Source of the DNA: Aurelia coerulea
Taxonomy: Eukaryota > Cnidaria > Scyphozoa > Semaeostomeae > Ulmaridae
Direction: 5' to 3'
DNA length: 64,000 nucleotides
NCBI GenBank assembly: GCA_039566865.1
Contig: CM076944.1
Location: 6,966,501 to 7,030,500 of the forward strand
Shown piece after piece: positions 24,229 through 35,953 of this stretch. Under the pieces are notes generated by a model. The model was not told the origin of the DNA. It saw nothing but the letters and a program-made list of their open reading frames with translations, and did no database searches. Numbering within the stretch: position 1 is the first letter of the stretch; each line of letters starts with the position of its first letter. Position numbers and translations under genes: made by a program.

Positions 24229-25300
24229 GGCAGCACAATAATAACACAAAAAAAGCACTGACCGAGAATATTACCTCTACGATCCCCTATGCCTAAGTAC
24301 CCGAGGACTATTGCCAATGTCTATGCACTGATAAGAGTTGCTACATCTTGACAACTTACTGCCTTCAGAAAACAAAACTCTTCCTTCAACTTCTGCTATC
24401 ATGTTAATTCACTGAAAAGTTCATACCATCGTTCTTTCGATATCTCCTCCGCAGTACTAAACAATATTTCCTCCGCAGATACATATTATCCAGCGCTCCT
24501 CCATAGAAGCACACCAGCAGTGTCTAACTACCCATGTTCATACATAGCCTTCTCCGAGCCAATGCGTCTCGAAAAGTTTGCAAGAACGAAATATCTACCA
24601 GTGACCTAGTTCCCAAGTTCCAAAATTTTGTCTAGATCTGTATCTGTAATTGGCTTAGTGCGAAAGAAAGCTGCTTGCCATGCATAAACCTGAGGGAGTG
24701 GACTTTTATTCGACAAAAGCAGCTGTGGTGTGGCAACGAAACATCTGTGGGCCTAACTTATGCAGATTGGCATAATAGATGGTTGAGAATTATCATAACA
24801 ACTTCAAAGTAGGAAGAAAATGTGGGATAATATTCTTAAAATAACTCCAAAGCTGTAAAAAGCATGTTGGAGATCATCCAAAGTTTGACCGAAAAGAGCC
24901 AGGAATAACACGTGCATACAAGAAAACTTTCACAAGAAGTACAAGAATGTATAGTTGACCAGGTCACACCTTCCCGTGTGTATGAATGAGCAGCTGATTC
25001 TGAACTATTGCAATGTAGTTTGTATGTAGAGTAATCAGATAGTATGTTTTGTAAAATTTTAATGGAATATAAGAAAAAAGATTTCAGTTTTTAAAGGTTA
25101 CAATTTTTATCGTCTACAAAGCTGCTATGTAAATTGTTCCCTGTATAAAGAATAGCAGTGATATCAAATATATCAATTTGTGTATGACTTAATGAATGCA
25201 AAATCAAGAACGGATGGCAAAATCAGTAAATCAAAAACTACCTGAATCAATCTGACGATTAATGACAATCAACGAATATACAAATTGATAAAATAACGGA
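24229..25300. other. Unassigned stretch
   Basis: No inverted termini or coherent frame found before the GAAT array. Confidence 0.45.
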
Positions 25301-25442
25301 TGAATGAATGATTGAATGAATGAACGAACGAGTGAACAAATGAATGAATGAATATATGAATATATGAATGAATGAATGAATGAATGAACGAACGAGTGAA
25401 CAAATGAATGAATGAATGAATGAATATATGAATGAATGAATA
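25301..25442. repeat. GAAT tetranucleotide microsatellite with a higher-order repeat
   Basis: It is a run of GAAT/GAAC units in which a block containing GAACGAACGAGTGAACAAAT occurs twice, so a block of roughly 70 bp was duplicated within the array. Confidence 0.9.
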
Positions 25443-25449
25443 TAGATCA

Positions 25450-26230
25450 ATGATAAAATATCGAAATGAAATGCAAAACAAATAGAGTGCTAAAAGGGTT
25501 ACGGAGAGCAATGTCGCACCCATTCCTACTTTTTTTACCCAGTAGACTTGTACCAGGTGGTTGAAAGACATGTTTGCATCATTTCTTTAAGCCCTGACCA
25601 ACCGATCAAAATGGCCTGTTCAAAATATTAGCAAAAACCTTGTTCAAGTCTTCTTATAAAACAACGTTTTTGGCGCAGTAAACAACGCCCGAATTTGACA
25701 TTTTGCCAAGTAAAAATTAGGAAAACTTCACGACTGACTGCAGAAGCAAACGTGATTGATGCTTTCCTCACTAGCCATTTCTATAGCCTACCACTTGAGT
25801 CATACAAATGGTTACAACCCCGAAAGCTTTCAAAAGACTCATTAGATATGATTAAACTTCACTAAACTGTTAAAACTTGCGCAGATAGCATACCAATTTA
25901 GATATAAAAATTAGGTTGTCAAAATCGGTTGCGTTGTTCCCGAGTTACGGGCGATTTTATAAAATGTTTCACTTCAAAATCCTTAAAGACGAGCTCAAAA
26001 ACCTAGCTTCTCAAACATCTTACTGCGTACATAAAGACACTTATGCATAACTTCATACACCTGGGACTATCACGCAGCCATTTTTATCTAATTTCTGTAA
26101 TTGCGTTGCTTCCAATTTGATCAAGGATCTTAAACCTGTTTTCAAGAACTTTGAGATGAAACAGTTCTATACAATTGTATATAAATTGAGAACAATTCGG
26201 CCGACTTCCACAACCTAGATTTTTGTATCT
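25450..26230. other. Unassigned stretch
   Basis: Unique-looking AT-rich DNA with no features recognised. Confidence 0.45.
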
Positions 26231-26244
26231 ACCTTAAAAGCTCT

Positions 26245-26587
26245 ATTAAGCGCCCCTCTTTAATAAGCCCCTCCCCTCTGGGCCAAACATTTAAATAGGC
26301 CCCCCTCTCTGTTAAGCCCCCCCCACTTAAATCAAATTCCAAAGGTTACCACAGATTTTCCATTTATAGAGCTAAATAATTTTGCATGTTAATTTTGATA
26401 TGGTTTGAGATAAAACTGTGTCAAATATATGTATTTGACTCGTAAAATTGTCCGTTGAATCCGCAAAATATGGTGCAAAAGAACTGAAAAACTATCATAT
26501 GTATCCTTGTCATTTGATTTTGCGAATAAGCCCCCCTCTCTAATAAGCCCCCCTCTTTTAAGCCTCCCCCTCTGTGCTATTTTCGCC
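26245..26587. repeat. Element with reiterated TAAGCCCC motif
   Basis: Direct repeats of TTAATAAGCCCC, GTTAAGCCCCC and AATAAGCCCCCCTCT crowd both ends of a 340-bp AT-rich stretch. The motif clusters have the same orientation, so this is not a simple inverted repeat. Confidence 0.5.
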
Positions 26588-26881
26588 ACACAGCTATTAT
26601 CCGTTTATAGGCATATCATAAACAGGTTGAGAGCTAAACCTTTCTCTGGCCGATCCAATATTGTTCTAAATCACAATTAAAAGACTTACCTTCTTCTTTC
26701 TTTGATCTTTGAAGTATTGATTCATTCAAGGCTGAACTCTTTTCCTGGAAGATGAAAAAAGATGTCAAAGGGACTGCAGGATAAGTCAACCAATTTCAAG
26801 CTAAATATTCATATTGAAATAGAACTGATTTCAAGCTCAGCTTGGCCCATTGACAATCATACTAACCAGGAAAGGCAACCT

Positions 26882-26992
26882 TAGCCTGCGTGCACCCCTA
26901 CTGTTTCCGCTGAGAAGGAAATTTCCGTTGAATTGAATTAATTTTCTGGCGTCAAAAAATGAATTCAATTCAACGGAAATGCACGCAGGCTA
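26882..26992. mobile_element. hAT-like micro-MITE (TAGCCTGCGTGCA), copy 2
   Basis: A 111-bp element with perfect 8-bp TSDs GGCAACCT at 26874-26881 and 26993-27000. Inside TAGCCTGCGTGCA it has a second inverted pair, TTTCCGTTGAATTGAATT, that the other two copies lack. Confidence 0.85.
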
Positions 26993-27129
26993 GGCAACCT
27001 GCGCCGTCACCTCGGCATCGTATGATCCCTCACTTTCCGCTATCGTCTTTACCCTCTGTATGTAAGCAACAGTTTCACATGTACTGCAGCAAAACCCAGA
27101 ACTTTTATGAAAATTCAGAGAATTATGGG

Positions 27130-27355
27130 GATATTCCATGTTTTAGAGATTCCCTAAAATATGGAATTGTCAAATATTTTTCAAAATTTTTCATTACTTT
27201 CTTGCAAAACCTTCCTAAATGTATGTAAGGAAATGAAAATTCAAAGGATTATGGGGCGATTCCATGTTTATTTGACCATTCCATATTTGCTATTCCGTTA
27301 TTCCATCATTCCATATTAACCGTTCCATCATTCCATTCCATAATTCCATTCCAAA
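27130..27355. repeat. ATTCCAT-rich stretch
   Basis: ATTCCAT occurs repeatedly as direct words with irregular spacing, first as ATTCCATGTTTTAGAG and later nearly head to tail. It is a degenerate minisatellite or reiterated-motif element without clear ends. Confidence 0.45.
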
Positions 27356-27528
27356 TTTTAGAGAGATAATTTAGAGACATTTTAGAGAGCCCTACAAACA
27401 CCCCCCACCGTTGCCCATAAATAGGATTACACTAATTTCATTCGATTTTCACAATACGAAAACCTACCACACATCAATACCTTTGTGATTGCATTGTTCA
27501 ATATGAGATCACCTGTGAGAGCTTTTAA

Positions 27529-28085
27529 AGAGCCACTGCTGACATATGTGCTTTGCGCCTGTGCGAATCCCACAATGCATTGCTTCTTCGACTTTCTGGG
27601 TGTCTAAAAGTGTTTTTTGGCCTAGCATGTCAACATTATCGCGGATGTGGAAAGAAGCCTACCTCAATTCCACTGTTGCCTCCTCCATCATTATCTTCAT
27701 CGCTTTCTTCTTGGACGGTCATGATGCGTGAACCGTAGATATGTGGATTATTTCCTGTCGTTCTTGTTGTTGTACGGTTTAGTTTGCCATATCGAACGGT
27801 TCAAATACGAAGTTTAAATTACGAAAGAAAATGACGAGGCCATTTTGCCCTCCAGAGGACTGTATTTCAAATTAACATAATAAAACAGACGCTATAAGTG
27901 AAGAAAGGGCCTATAGAATTGTGGTTAATACGTGTGAAATGTTCCGCTCTTGTTTTCAGCAATGACGGAAATATAAAACAATAAACGATAATAAGCGCAA
28001 ACAAAACATTGTTCTTCGTCGCCATTGGTGTTTACCTCCTTTCAATTTTCTAAGCGCGCAAAGCACTTATGTCAGCAGTGGCTCT
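27529..28085. mobile_element. TTAA-flanked MITE (AGAGCCACTGCTGACATA)
   Basis: An inverted repeat of about 35 bp (AGAGCCACTGCTGACATA, one mismatch, then GTGCTTTGCGC) bounds 557 bp. TTAA lies at 27525-27528 and 28086-28089. Short open frames inside are not conserved proteins. Confidence 0.8.
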
Positions 28086-28159
28086 TTAAAATCTGTTTTT
28101 AAATTTGCTTTTGCGATAATGAAAAACAAGCGACCTTATAAATTCATAAATATGTCACT

Positions 28160-28456
28160 GCCTACCTTGTAGGAACTGTGTTTATTCCCGGTACTGTTTT
28201 CGTGACATAGTACACAGAGTAATTGCTGTCCTGTTAATCCATGTATTTAATGATTTTCAAATTCTAACGTCTGTTAGTGTTGACCAATCAAAAATCACGA
28301 TGTCTGGTTCCCTGTGGTCATCTCGTATAGCAGTTGATCTCGTATTACATCAACACCGGAATTTGAAATCAAAAAATTATTCTAATGTCATCTTGACCGG
28401 AACAGTATTTAATTACTCTGTTTGTTATGTCACGAAAAGTTCCTACAATGTAGGCA
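28160..28456. mobile_element. Family I inverted-repeat MITE (GCCTACCTTGTAGGAACT), copy 1
   Basis: GCCTACCTTGTAGGAACTG at the left faces its inverted copy at the right (AGTTCCTACAATGTAGGC, one mismatch). The interior, with GTGTTGACCAATCAAAAATC, is repeated in the copy at 63483. Confidence 0.65.
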
Positions 28457-28771
28457 CCTTTGCTTTATCATACAGAACATCAAAACACCCATGACGATAG
28501 AAGCATTGCAACACAAACATTTTATTCACAATTCTACATGGCATCAATCTATTTAATATGGGGGTTTCCTATCTTACGGAACACGCAAAAAGGCCATTCT
28601 TTTTGCATGGAAACGGAAATTAGAGAATATTAGACACAAAGAAAGGAAAATGAGGCAGAAAGTAGAAACGCAAAAAAATCGTTTGCCTGAAGTCAATTCT
28701 GAAACAGGAAAGAAGGCATTTTCCTTTCAAGGAGCAAAGATTTTCAATAAGCAGACAGATGAAGTGAAGAC

Positions 28772-28833
28772 TAGCCTGCGTGCAGACTCAACTATTCTAA
28801 AGCTTTAGGCTAGTTGAGTTTGCACGCAGGCTA
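28772..28833. mobile_element. hAT-like micro-MITE (TAGCCTGCGTGCAGACTCAA), copy 3
   Basis: Only 62 bp and almost entirely palindromic. Perfect 8-bp TSDs GTGAAGAC at 28764-28771 and 28834-28841. Confidence 0.85.
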
Positions 28834-29153
28834 GTGAAGACTGAAACTTCAATTTTACCATTTAGGATTTTCTGAAAAAATTCTAACTTTGAGTTTTAAC
28901 ATTATTTCTTCTTAGTGGATATTGCATTTCTCTTTTGTATTCAATTTCATATATTTTAGTCAGGTCCTTGATTGATAACAGCACACTGTTGCTGAACAAG
29001 TTTGACCTAACAGTGATGCCTTGGAAAACGGAAATATTTGATTTTGAGCACGGAAAATATGATTAAAAAAAATTATAACAAGCAAGCTCTGCTCTCACAG
29101 CACACAACCTTCGCAAAACTGGAAAATGTCACAAAATTACACGAAAAACGGAA

Positions 29154-29270
29154 AAGGTGGCTCACTACGAAGTAAAAATAATATAAAAATACACAAAAAT
29201 AATTGGTTAAGGTGGCTCGCTACTGATAAAATATTCACAGTGATACACACTTGGTGCCCTATCGCTCATG
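29154..29270. mobile_element. Right half of the AAGGTGGCTC element
   Basis: It matches the last 120 bp of 14436-14840: AAGGTGGCTCACTAC, AATTGGTTAAGGTGGCTCGC, ending CACTTGGTGCCCTATCGC. Confidence 0.6.
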
Positions 29271-29575
29271 GTCATAGCTCAAATTCTTAGTTTCTTATAA
29301 AAATACGCGCAAATAAGTTTACTTTTCTGCCACGATGACTGCGTGTGGTGTATTTTGCAATAATAACCATACCTGGCACGGGTTAAAAGAATAGATCATA
29401 GGCTATCTGATTGCACCTCGCTTTCAACACGCCACCTCATTCGACCAATAAAAATAGATGTGGCAAAAGACCATTTCACCGGATCGATTCCCTTGAAAAC
29501 ACAGTTTACCAAGAACTTTTTTAAATCAAAGACACTATACCAGAGGTATCTGCAAACTAAGTACATCTACAAATA

Positions 29576-30178
29576 CCGGTGTCCCAAAAAAATGTATACA
29601 GACCTGGTTGACTCCAGCGATGTGAATTTAGCTTTAATCGATGGTTAATCACTCACAAAGTTTTCCTCGATAGTTAACTTGAAAATTGATGCCCCGTTTG
29701 TTGTTAGTGGTGCTTTTTGAGAACAGAAATATCAATCTTGAAAGCTCAAATTTGCATCCACTTGCAAACCAGACCTTTGGCCTTTTGGCCTAAGCTAATT
29801 CCTGAAGCACATCGAAATTAAGAACTGAAATTAATGAAAAATTAAAATTCCCAATGGGTGACTTGGGGGTGACTTCTGGAAAACAGAATAACACAAGATC
29901 TAATATTGTTCAAATTTTATCAGGGGCTATCGTTGATTTATACGCTGTGCCTTAAGAAATAGCTTATGCCAAAAGGAAAAAGCTCTGGTTTGCAGGAAGA
30001 GGCAAATTTGAGCTTTCAAGATTAACATGTCTGCTCTCAAAGTACCAATATCAACAAACGAGGTATCTATTTTCAAATTAACTATCGAGGAACATCTTTA
30101 GAGTGATTAGACATTGATTGAAACTAAATTCACAGCGCTGGAGTCAACCAAATCCGTATAAATTTTTGGGACACCCGG
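29576..30178. mobile_element. CCGGGTGTCCC MITE, copy 1
   Basis: The long imperfect TIR begins CCGGGTGTCCCAAAAA and continues through TTGGTTGACTCCAGCG. TA on both sides (29574, 30179). 603 bp with internal palindromic symmetry and no gene. The insertion duplicates TA, as Tc1/mariner-group elements do. Confidence 0.82.
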
Positions 30179-30229
30179 TACAATGATGAAAAATAAATCT
30201 AAGAACATGAGAACCAAGTGGCACAACAC

Positions 30230-30950
30230 AACGCAACGCAAACAGTAAAATTCGAACTATAAGGGAAGTTCGTGGAGGGCTTACATCTTTAAAAAGACGA
30301 AAAACATCCTCCCACAATCTCCGTTAGGCAATTTATATCGAGCTCTTGTAGAAATTTACATGCGATATGAAGATGTTATTTGGGGTAGCCTCTCAAATTC
30401 AAGAAAGGAGTCCCTTCAATTCAAGACAGAACCATTTCCATAATCGATACGTCCCGGACAAAAGACGAATGGTCAAATAATTTCCTTCATGTTGGATAAC
30501 TTGTCAGGTTGGATCGTGCAGTTATGGCCTGTAAGATTATGAACAGAGTCAGCCCAGAAAATCTCTGGAACAAATTTCAATAAAGATCCCAATCCTCCAG
30601 TTATAACACGCGATTCTGCAGAGTTCTTCAGATTCCAAGTCCAAGGTACAATCTGGAGTATGCCAAAAAGGATTTTCCTATTCAGCTCTTAAGGTCTGGA
30701 ATGAAATCCCTATAAGTGTCAGGGCGCTTCCTACCTTGTGCCGATTAAAAAACAACTAAAAATACATTTGATGAGCTGAAAGCTTTTTAAAACACGACTA
30801 CCTGGAAGAACAGCAACGAGTAGCCTTCGATGTTTTTCTTTTTGTTTATACGGTAGATTAAGTTGATTAATAGAACTGTATATTTTTTGTAGTATTAATA
30901 GCTAAGGGGATATCGTGTCTAAATAATTTAAAATTGAAATGAAACGGGAA
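30230..30950 (+). mobile_element. Decayed non-LTR retrotransposon 3' coding end
   Basis: Readable blocks in order: NLYRALVEIYMRYEDVIWGS then LSNSRKESLQ, RLDRAVMACKIMNRVSPENL, and KGFSYSALKVWNEIPISVRA then LPTL. This is the region after the catalytic core of CR1/Jockey-like reverse transcriptases, ending in the LWN.IP..IR motif. Several stops and frameshifts interrupt it. Confidence 0.7.
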
Positions 30951-32036
30951 AATAAACAAAACGATCTTTATTGAACAAGATTGAGGCGAATGGACAGAGA
31001 GATTGAACCTCCGCTAGCTAACATCTATTCTGCTTTTAAAAATGTTGCCTGGGTCTTCATTAGCATTTATCAATTTGAATGCTTCATTTTTGTCTATTGT
31101 TGTTTGTGATTCATCGTGATTGTTCATGATTGTTGATTATTTGCATGATTCCCTGACATAGGTACTATGAACTGAACATTTCATGCTGTTACTTGTTTAT
31201 TGTTGGTCATGTTTTATCAATAACGCTTCTGGCAACGCACTTAAATTTAGAATTGATGCTATTATAAGATTTACTAGATCTGAATATCAAAATAAAACGA
31301 CCATCTGCAAGTTGCAGCTGCTATTTCTGGATATCACTGTTACAAATATACAAATATACATACTCTTTAGTCTCTATAAACACTATTTTTAACATAAGTT
31401 GCCTTCGAGCCCTTTTAATAATATTTCGATGACCTCTGCAGAACCTTAACATCAATTTCTACAACGCTTGCTACCCGTAAATAAGTACTACCGTGAGAGT
31501 GGACTAAATATATGTTAACGTCATTTTTTGCTGATTGAAAATGGTTCTTTAGGTAAGAGACGTAGGAACCGGGAGGCACTGGGGGCAAAGAACTTTGGCT
31601 TAGAACAGCTCTCCTGATCTCATGTTTGCCAGAGCTAGCGTGAAAAAATTGAAACATTTGTTATAGTTCCATATGAATCACCACCATCTTCAGAAAAGTT
31701 CTGAGTGAACACTCCTTAGGTTGGCTCAGAATGTCTCTCTCCGAGTCTCTCTCGATCCAATGTTTGCTAATGCAAAAATGGAAGATATTAACATTTTATG
31801 ATATCTATTCTATATAACTTAACCTCAGTTAGAAAATATTTGAGACATGAACCTTTACATTGGCTCAGAACGACCCTCCCAGCCTTGCAAATGCAACTTC
31901 CCCATATCCTTATCGTTTCAATTCCACAATTTTTTGCTCAAAACTTCCTCGAAACAAGGTTTGTTGGTGTTTAGTGTTTTTGCATCGCTGCACATTCCAT
32001 TAAAAGTTATGTAAAGATTCAACAACATACCTATAG
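30951..32036. other. Mostly unassigned stretch
   Basis: Apart from the solo MITE end at 31553, only short frames with no family features are present. Confidence 0.4.
31553..31590 (-). mobile_element. Solo end of the CGTAGGAACCGG MITE family
   Basis: GAGACGTAGGAACCGGGAGG then CACTGG is the reversed right terminus of the 22435 family without its partner. Confidence 0.45.
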
Positions 32037-32040
32037 TTAA

Positions 32041-32256
32041 GCCCGAAATTATTCATACCTATGCCAAATTCTGAGTATTTTGCATCGTTCTATTTGAGGA
32101 CCAATTTCACTGTGGCTGAAGTTTCGTAAAAAAGTGATAAAAGGCTGAAACAAGTGCTACAAGAGACATTTCAAGGAATGAAATATCTTGTGAATTGGTT
32201 AGCAAATAACGATTGAAAATACTCCAAATTTGGCATAGGTATGAATAATTTCGGGG
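32041..32256. mobile_element. TTAA-flanked MITE (GCCCGAAATTATTCATACC)
   Basis: An inverted repeat of about 45 bp (CCGAAATTATTCATACCTAT then GCCAAATT) with TTAA at 32037-32040 and 32257-32260. 216 bp. Confidence 0.78.
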
Positions 32257-32368
32257 TTAACTGTATGCTGTAACTTATATACAATTTCAATAAGAAACTT
32301 TACAAGGTGTTTCAGAAAAAACGCAACCCAACTGAAATTGAAAATCTTTAAAAATTGACAAAATTTTA

Positions 32369-32748
32369 GACCCCGTTTACACTATGCCGGTACGAAATGA
32401 ACACGGCATGAAACTGTGCCGTATTGGCCTCCCGTTTACACTATGCCGGCATAGTTTTTACTTGAATACGGGACGAAATGAATACGGCATGCTAACTGGC
32501 TTCATCGCCGAACCGGCATAGTGTAAACGGTGAATACGGCATCATTTCATGTCGGATTCACATCGAGGCGATAATCTGGCAAATGAGAGCATGCACCTTG
32601 ACCAATCCTCGCTCTGCGCATGGTCAATACCTATCGTATTCATTTCGTGCCGGTATAGTGTAAACGGCGATTCCGCTTTGACAGAAAAACGAATACGGCA
32701 CAGTTTCATGCCGTATTCATTTCGTACCGGCATAGTGTAAACGGGGTC
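32369..32748. mobile_element. Fold-back MITE (GACCCCGTTTACACTATGCC) with TTA duplication
   Basis: Long arms repeat ACACTATGCCGG, TACGAAATGAA and CGGCATGAAACTGTGCCGTA. Flanks are TTA at 32366-32368 and 32749-32751, which would fit a PIF/Harbinger-type 3-bp target. Internal copies of CCGTTTACACTATGCCGGC lie at about 32433 and, inverted, elsewhere. Confidence 0.78.
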
Positions 32749-32751
32749 TTA

Positions 32752-34253
32752 GTAGATGTAATGTATACCGTCTGAAAGTGCAGTCTTTCTTCTTTCTACT
32801 GATAGGAAGTGTGGATAAATTTATCGAGTTGTTGATCATTTAATCAACATTTTTTTTACCGTAAAAAATCAAAAACAGATTATGTCAGAACATTTCAGGC
32901 CTAGAAGCACTTGAGATAATGCCCTACGGTAGGAAAAGCCAAATTTATTCCCATTAGATACATTTATTAAGAATGACGAAATTAGCTCTCACAAAGATGG
33001 GGTTTCGTCTATGTTAATGTCCTATCACTTTCTGGCATCTGATATAGGCCATAATAATTAGAAATAATCATCGCCAGGGGCAGAATGGCACTGTTTTTCA
33101 AGTATGGGTTCATGGCTACGAAAGGGCCCGAGGGTGTGGCCAGGTATTTGATGGGTGTGGCCATTTGGCAAGCCTAGTTTCACACATTAGAAGAATTGAC
33201 ACAAATTTTGAACATGTTGGTATTAGAATCTATCATGTCATGGACATTATTGAGCGTATATACCTAGAATTGGCATCCGCAATCTCTACTGCACACTATC
33301 TTGAAAAAGGTTTCACTTCCCTTAAAGATCGATTACTCGTATTTATTAAGGCTTAAGCCAAAACGTTTGAACGAATGGGTTTTCGTTGAGTCTTTATATC
33401 TTCTATAAACATATTGAGCATGATCTCAAGAGAGTACATTGCACAAAGAGCAGAACAAAATGTGTGGACCAAAAACGAAAACATGTTTTCATTTACACAC
33501 AGTGCAAAACGTGTAAAGCAGAGCGTCTTAACCAATTCGAGAAAAAATAGCATGGAAGACACTCAATGTGTGAAACTTACCAAATTCGGGCCCTATACTA
33601 TGTACATGTACAAATATAGGCCCGTCAGAAAGAGAAACATATTAGGGAGAGGCAGCATCAAATGCGAGCGAAGCGAGCCGAATTTTGGCATTCGGGGCTG
33701 CTACTCCGGAGAAATTCCTTACAACTTGCCATTTAAATTGTCGGAAAATACGTCTTCAAAGCATAATTCACCATGAAATAGGGGGAAAGGATTGCTGTTG
33801 AAAAAAGATGTCACAGGGAAATTTTTGAAAAAGAGCTTCAATTACAGAAATGGTTTTATGCCAAGTAATCTTCTGGGTTCCCATAAGATGACTGAATTTT
33901 GAAAGTTACACTGTGATCCAGGGCATCAATTTTATTGTAAAACCAATGTTAATAAAGCAAGTTGCTAGTGCTTTTCTGAAAGCTGGATAGCTGGACCAAA
34001 CCAAACACAGCAAGGAACAGCATCTATTTGTGAATTTGCCCCTGAGTGAATTTGATAGAGGGAACTACCAGTTTCTTAAGTTATACTTTCCCGGGTTGAG
34101 TATTTTTATGTAACAAATTTGGACGTATTGAGCATCATTTTTCATCTATTCAAACACAAAGACTTGCTACACAATATACTGGAGTATTGAACATCATGTG
34201 ATTTTCTTTGACAAATGTTCAATGTTCAAGATTTTTCTGATATTCATTCATGT
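32752..34253. other. Unassigned stretch
   Basis: A 120-codon frame at 33414 overlaps an opposite frame across ACATGTTTTCATTTACACAC-type sequence and has no recognisable domain. Confidence 0.4.
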
Positions 34254-34255
34254 AC

Positions 34256-34641
34256 ACTCATTTTTTTTATAAGAAACTAAGGTCCAGGGCTGGTAGGCAC
34301 TTTCTTAAATTTTTGGGCCATTTTCCTACCAAAAGTTTCTTACGTGTTTCTTATGTTTTTGATGCCAGAAGAGTAGAGTTAATCTTGTTTCTCTAAAGGG
34401 TTCCCAAAATACTTAGAAAGGTCTCAAAACAAGTCAATAACATAATTCACACTCAAAATAATGTCCAAACAGTTGCTATAACTGTATACAGTGTCAAAAC
34501 ATTTTTGACTGCGACAGGAAAATTAAAGCTGTAAATTACCAAAGTTTCTTAGCTTTTTAAATCCAGGTAGGGTGGTTTCTTAACTTTCGAAAAATTGAGC
34601 CTACCGTTTCTTATAAGCGGTTTCTTATAAAAAAATGAGTG
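34256..34641. mobile_element. Family A MITE, copy 4 (clean reference copy)
   Basis: An uninterrupted 386-bp element: CACTCATTTTTTTTATAAG to its exact reverse complement, with TA on both sides. GTTTCTTA or its complement occurs about eight times, in both orientations. Useful for reconstructing the split copies at 2061, 13933 and 21269. Confidence 0.88.
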
Positions 34642-34837
34642 TAGTGGTTATATTCTCTGATTGAAATATTCCTAAACATGGTGCAAAAATAAACAGTTGC
34701 ATGGATCTATCAAATTTCAAGATGGCTCTGTTTTTGTATTGAGTGGATACTGCAGAGAATGACTGAAAAATAAAGTTGGTTGGCAAATACAGTTCTTCAG
34801 CAATATTTCTAATACCTGTGAGGTACATTATTGCAGT

Positions 34838-35119
34838 ATCCTGTATGAAAATACAAGGCCATGTAATAGCCATGTACGAGCCTTGTAGTTATGGCCTTGT
34901 AACCTTGTTCTAGCCTAGAAAAGCCTGTAACCTTGCAAATGCCTCGAAAAATGTTAAATAGCCTTGTGGAAGCCTTGTGGAAACCTTGTGTTAGACTGGT
35001 TGTAGCTTCGAATCTTACTGATAGCCTTGTAATTTTCTTCAAAGGTTAGTACAAGGTCAAAACAAGGTCATAATCCCCGCTACAAGGCTAAAACTTGGCC
35101 TTGTATTTTTGTACAGGAT
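34838..35119. mobile_element. Fold-back element with reiterated CCTTGTA/TACAAGG
   Basis: ATCCTGTATGAAAATACAAG followed by GCC is inverted at 35097-35119 as GGCCTTGTATTTTTGTACAG. In between, CCTTGTA, CCTTGTGGA and ACAAGGTCA recur about ten times. Confidence 0.7.
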
Positions 35120-35394
35120 TTCCCAGGATTTCTAATATCTACAGGGTCATTTGGGCTCAGTTCAGTTCATTGATTTCAAAAATTACATCTAATACACTCT
35201 CTACACATCCATATATCTGATTAACAATGATAAATAGAAAATAAATACAACATAGAACGTTTAAAAAAACAACACAGGATGATACTTAAAGCTCAAGACT
35301 AAATAAGTAAGTATGAAGAGTTATAGTGTGATTAGGGGAATTTCTTAAAGGAGGGGCTGTTTTATATATTCCATTAAATTTACAATACATGCTA

Positions 35395-35500
35395 CGGATT
35401 ATTCTACCTTCTAACTACTTTATAACACCACAAGGACGATACCATGAGGAGCAAAAGACTAAAACTACCCCATGGCATATAAAAAAGGTAAACTACATAC
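35395..35500 (-). mobile_element. LINE-like 3' tail fragment, copy 1
   Basis: On the minus strand it reads CTTTTGCTCCTCATGGTATC then GTCC, later TAGTTAGAAGG and TTGTAAATTT. It shares this order with fragments at 62878 and 63075. I judge it a non-LTR element 3'UTR from its layout only. Confidence 0.4.
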
Positions 35501-35842
35501 AGTTTACATAAATGCTACATACAATAAAAAAGAAAAACGATAAATACTGTACTGTTGTTTGTCTAACATTATATGTCAGGTTGGGGCTGTAATAACCCAA
35601 AAACTGTCACGAGCAAAACTCTTCTGTTCATATTATTTGGATAGGATACCTGACATCTAATGTGAGACAGAATTTACGAACAAAAAGAAAATTTACTTTG
35701 AGGAACTTGGTGGTTGCATGGCATGTGACTTAAGTTTGATATGATCTTAATCAATTAATAAAAGGAGGGGCTCCTTCAATAGGCAAGCTCAGCAAGGAAG
35801 ATTCACACCCTATCTAAAAAGAAAATTGCCTTATCTGGATGA

Positions 35843-35953
35843 TATTTGAAACTGATGCAGAAAGACAGTGACTGTCTTTCTTTCTGCATCAGTTTCAAAT
35901 ACCATATCAAAGCACAAGTATATGCATTGATAGTATATATATATATATATATA
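35843..35953. repeat. Short hairpin followed by (TA)n
   Basis: TATTTGAAACTGATGCAGAA continues to AGACAGT and is mirrored with a 4-base slip up to about 35901. An AT dinucleotide run occupies 35932-35953. Confidence 0.75.

Noticed and set aside
25259..25571. HSFI-repeat frames on the minus strand
   Set aside because: They are produced by the GAAT microsatellite.
33414..33776. 120-codon open frame
   Set aside because: It has no family features, an overlapping opposite frame and a low-complexity origin.
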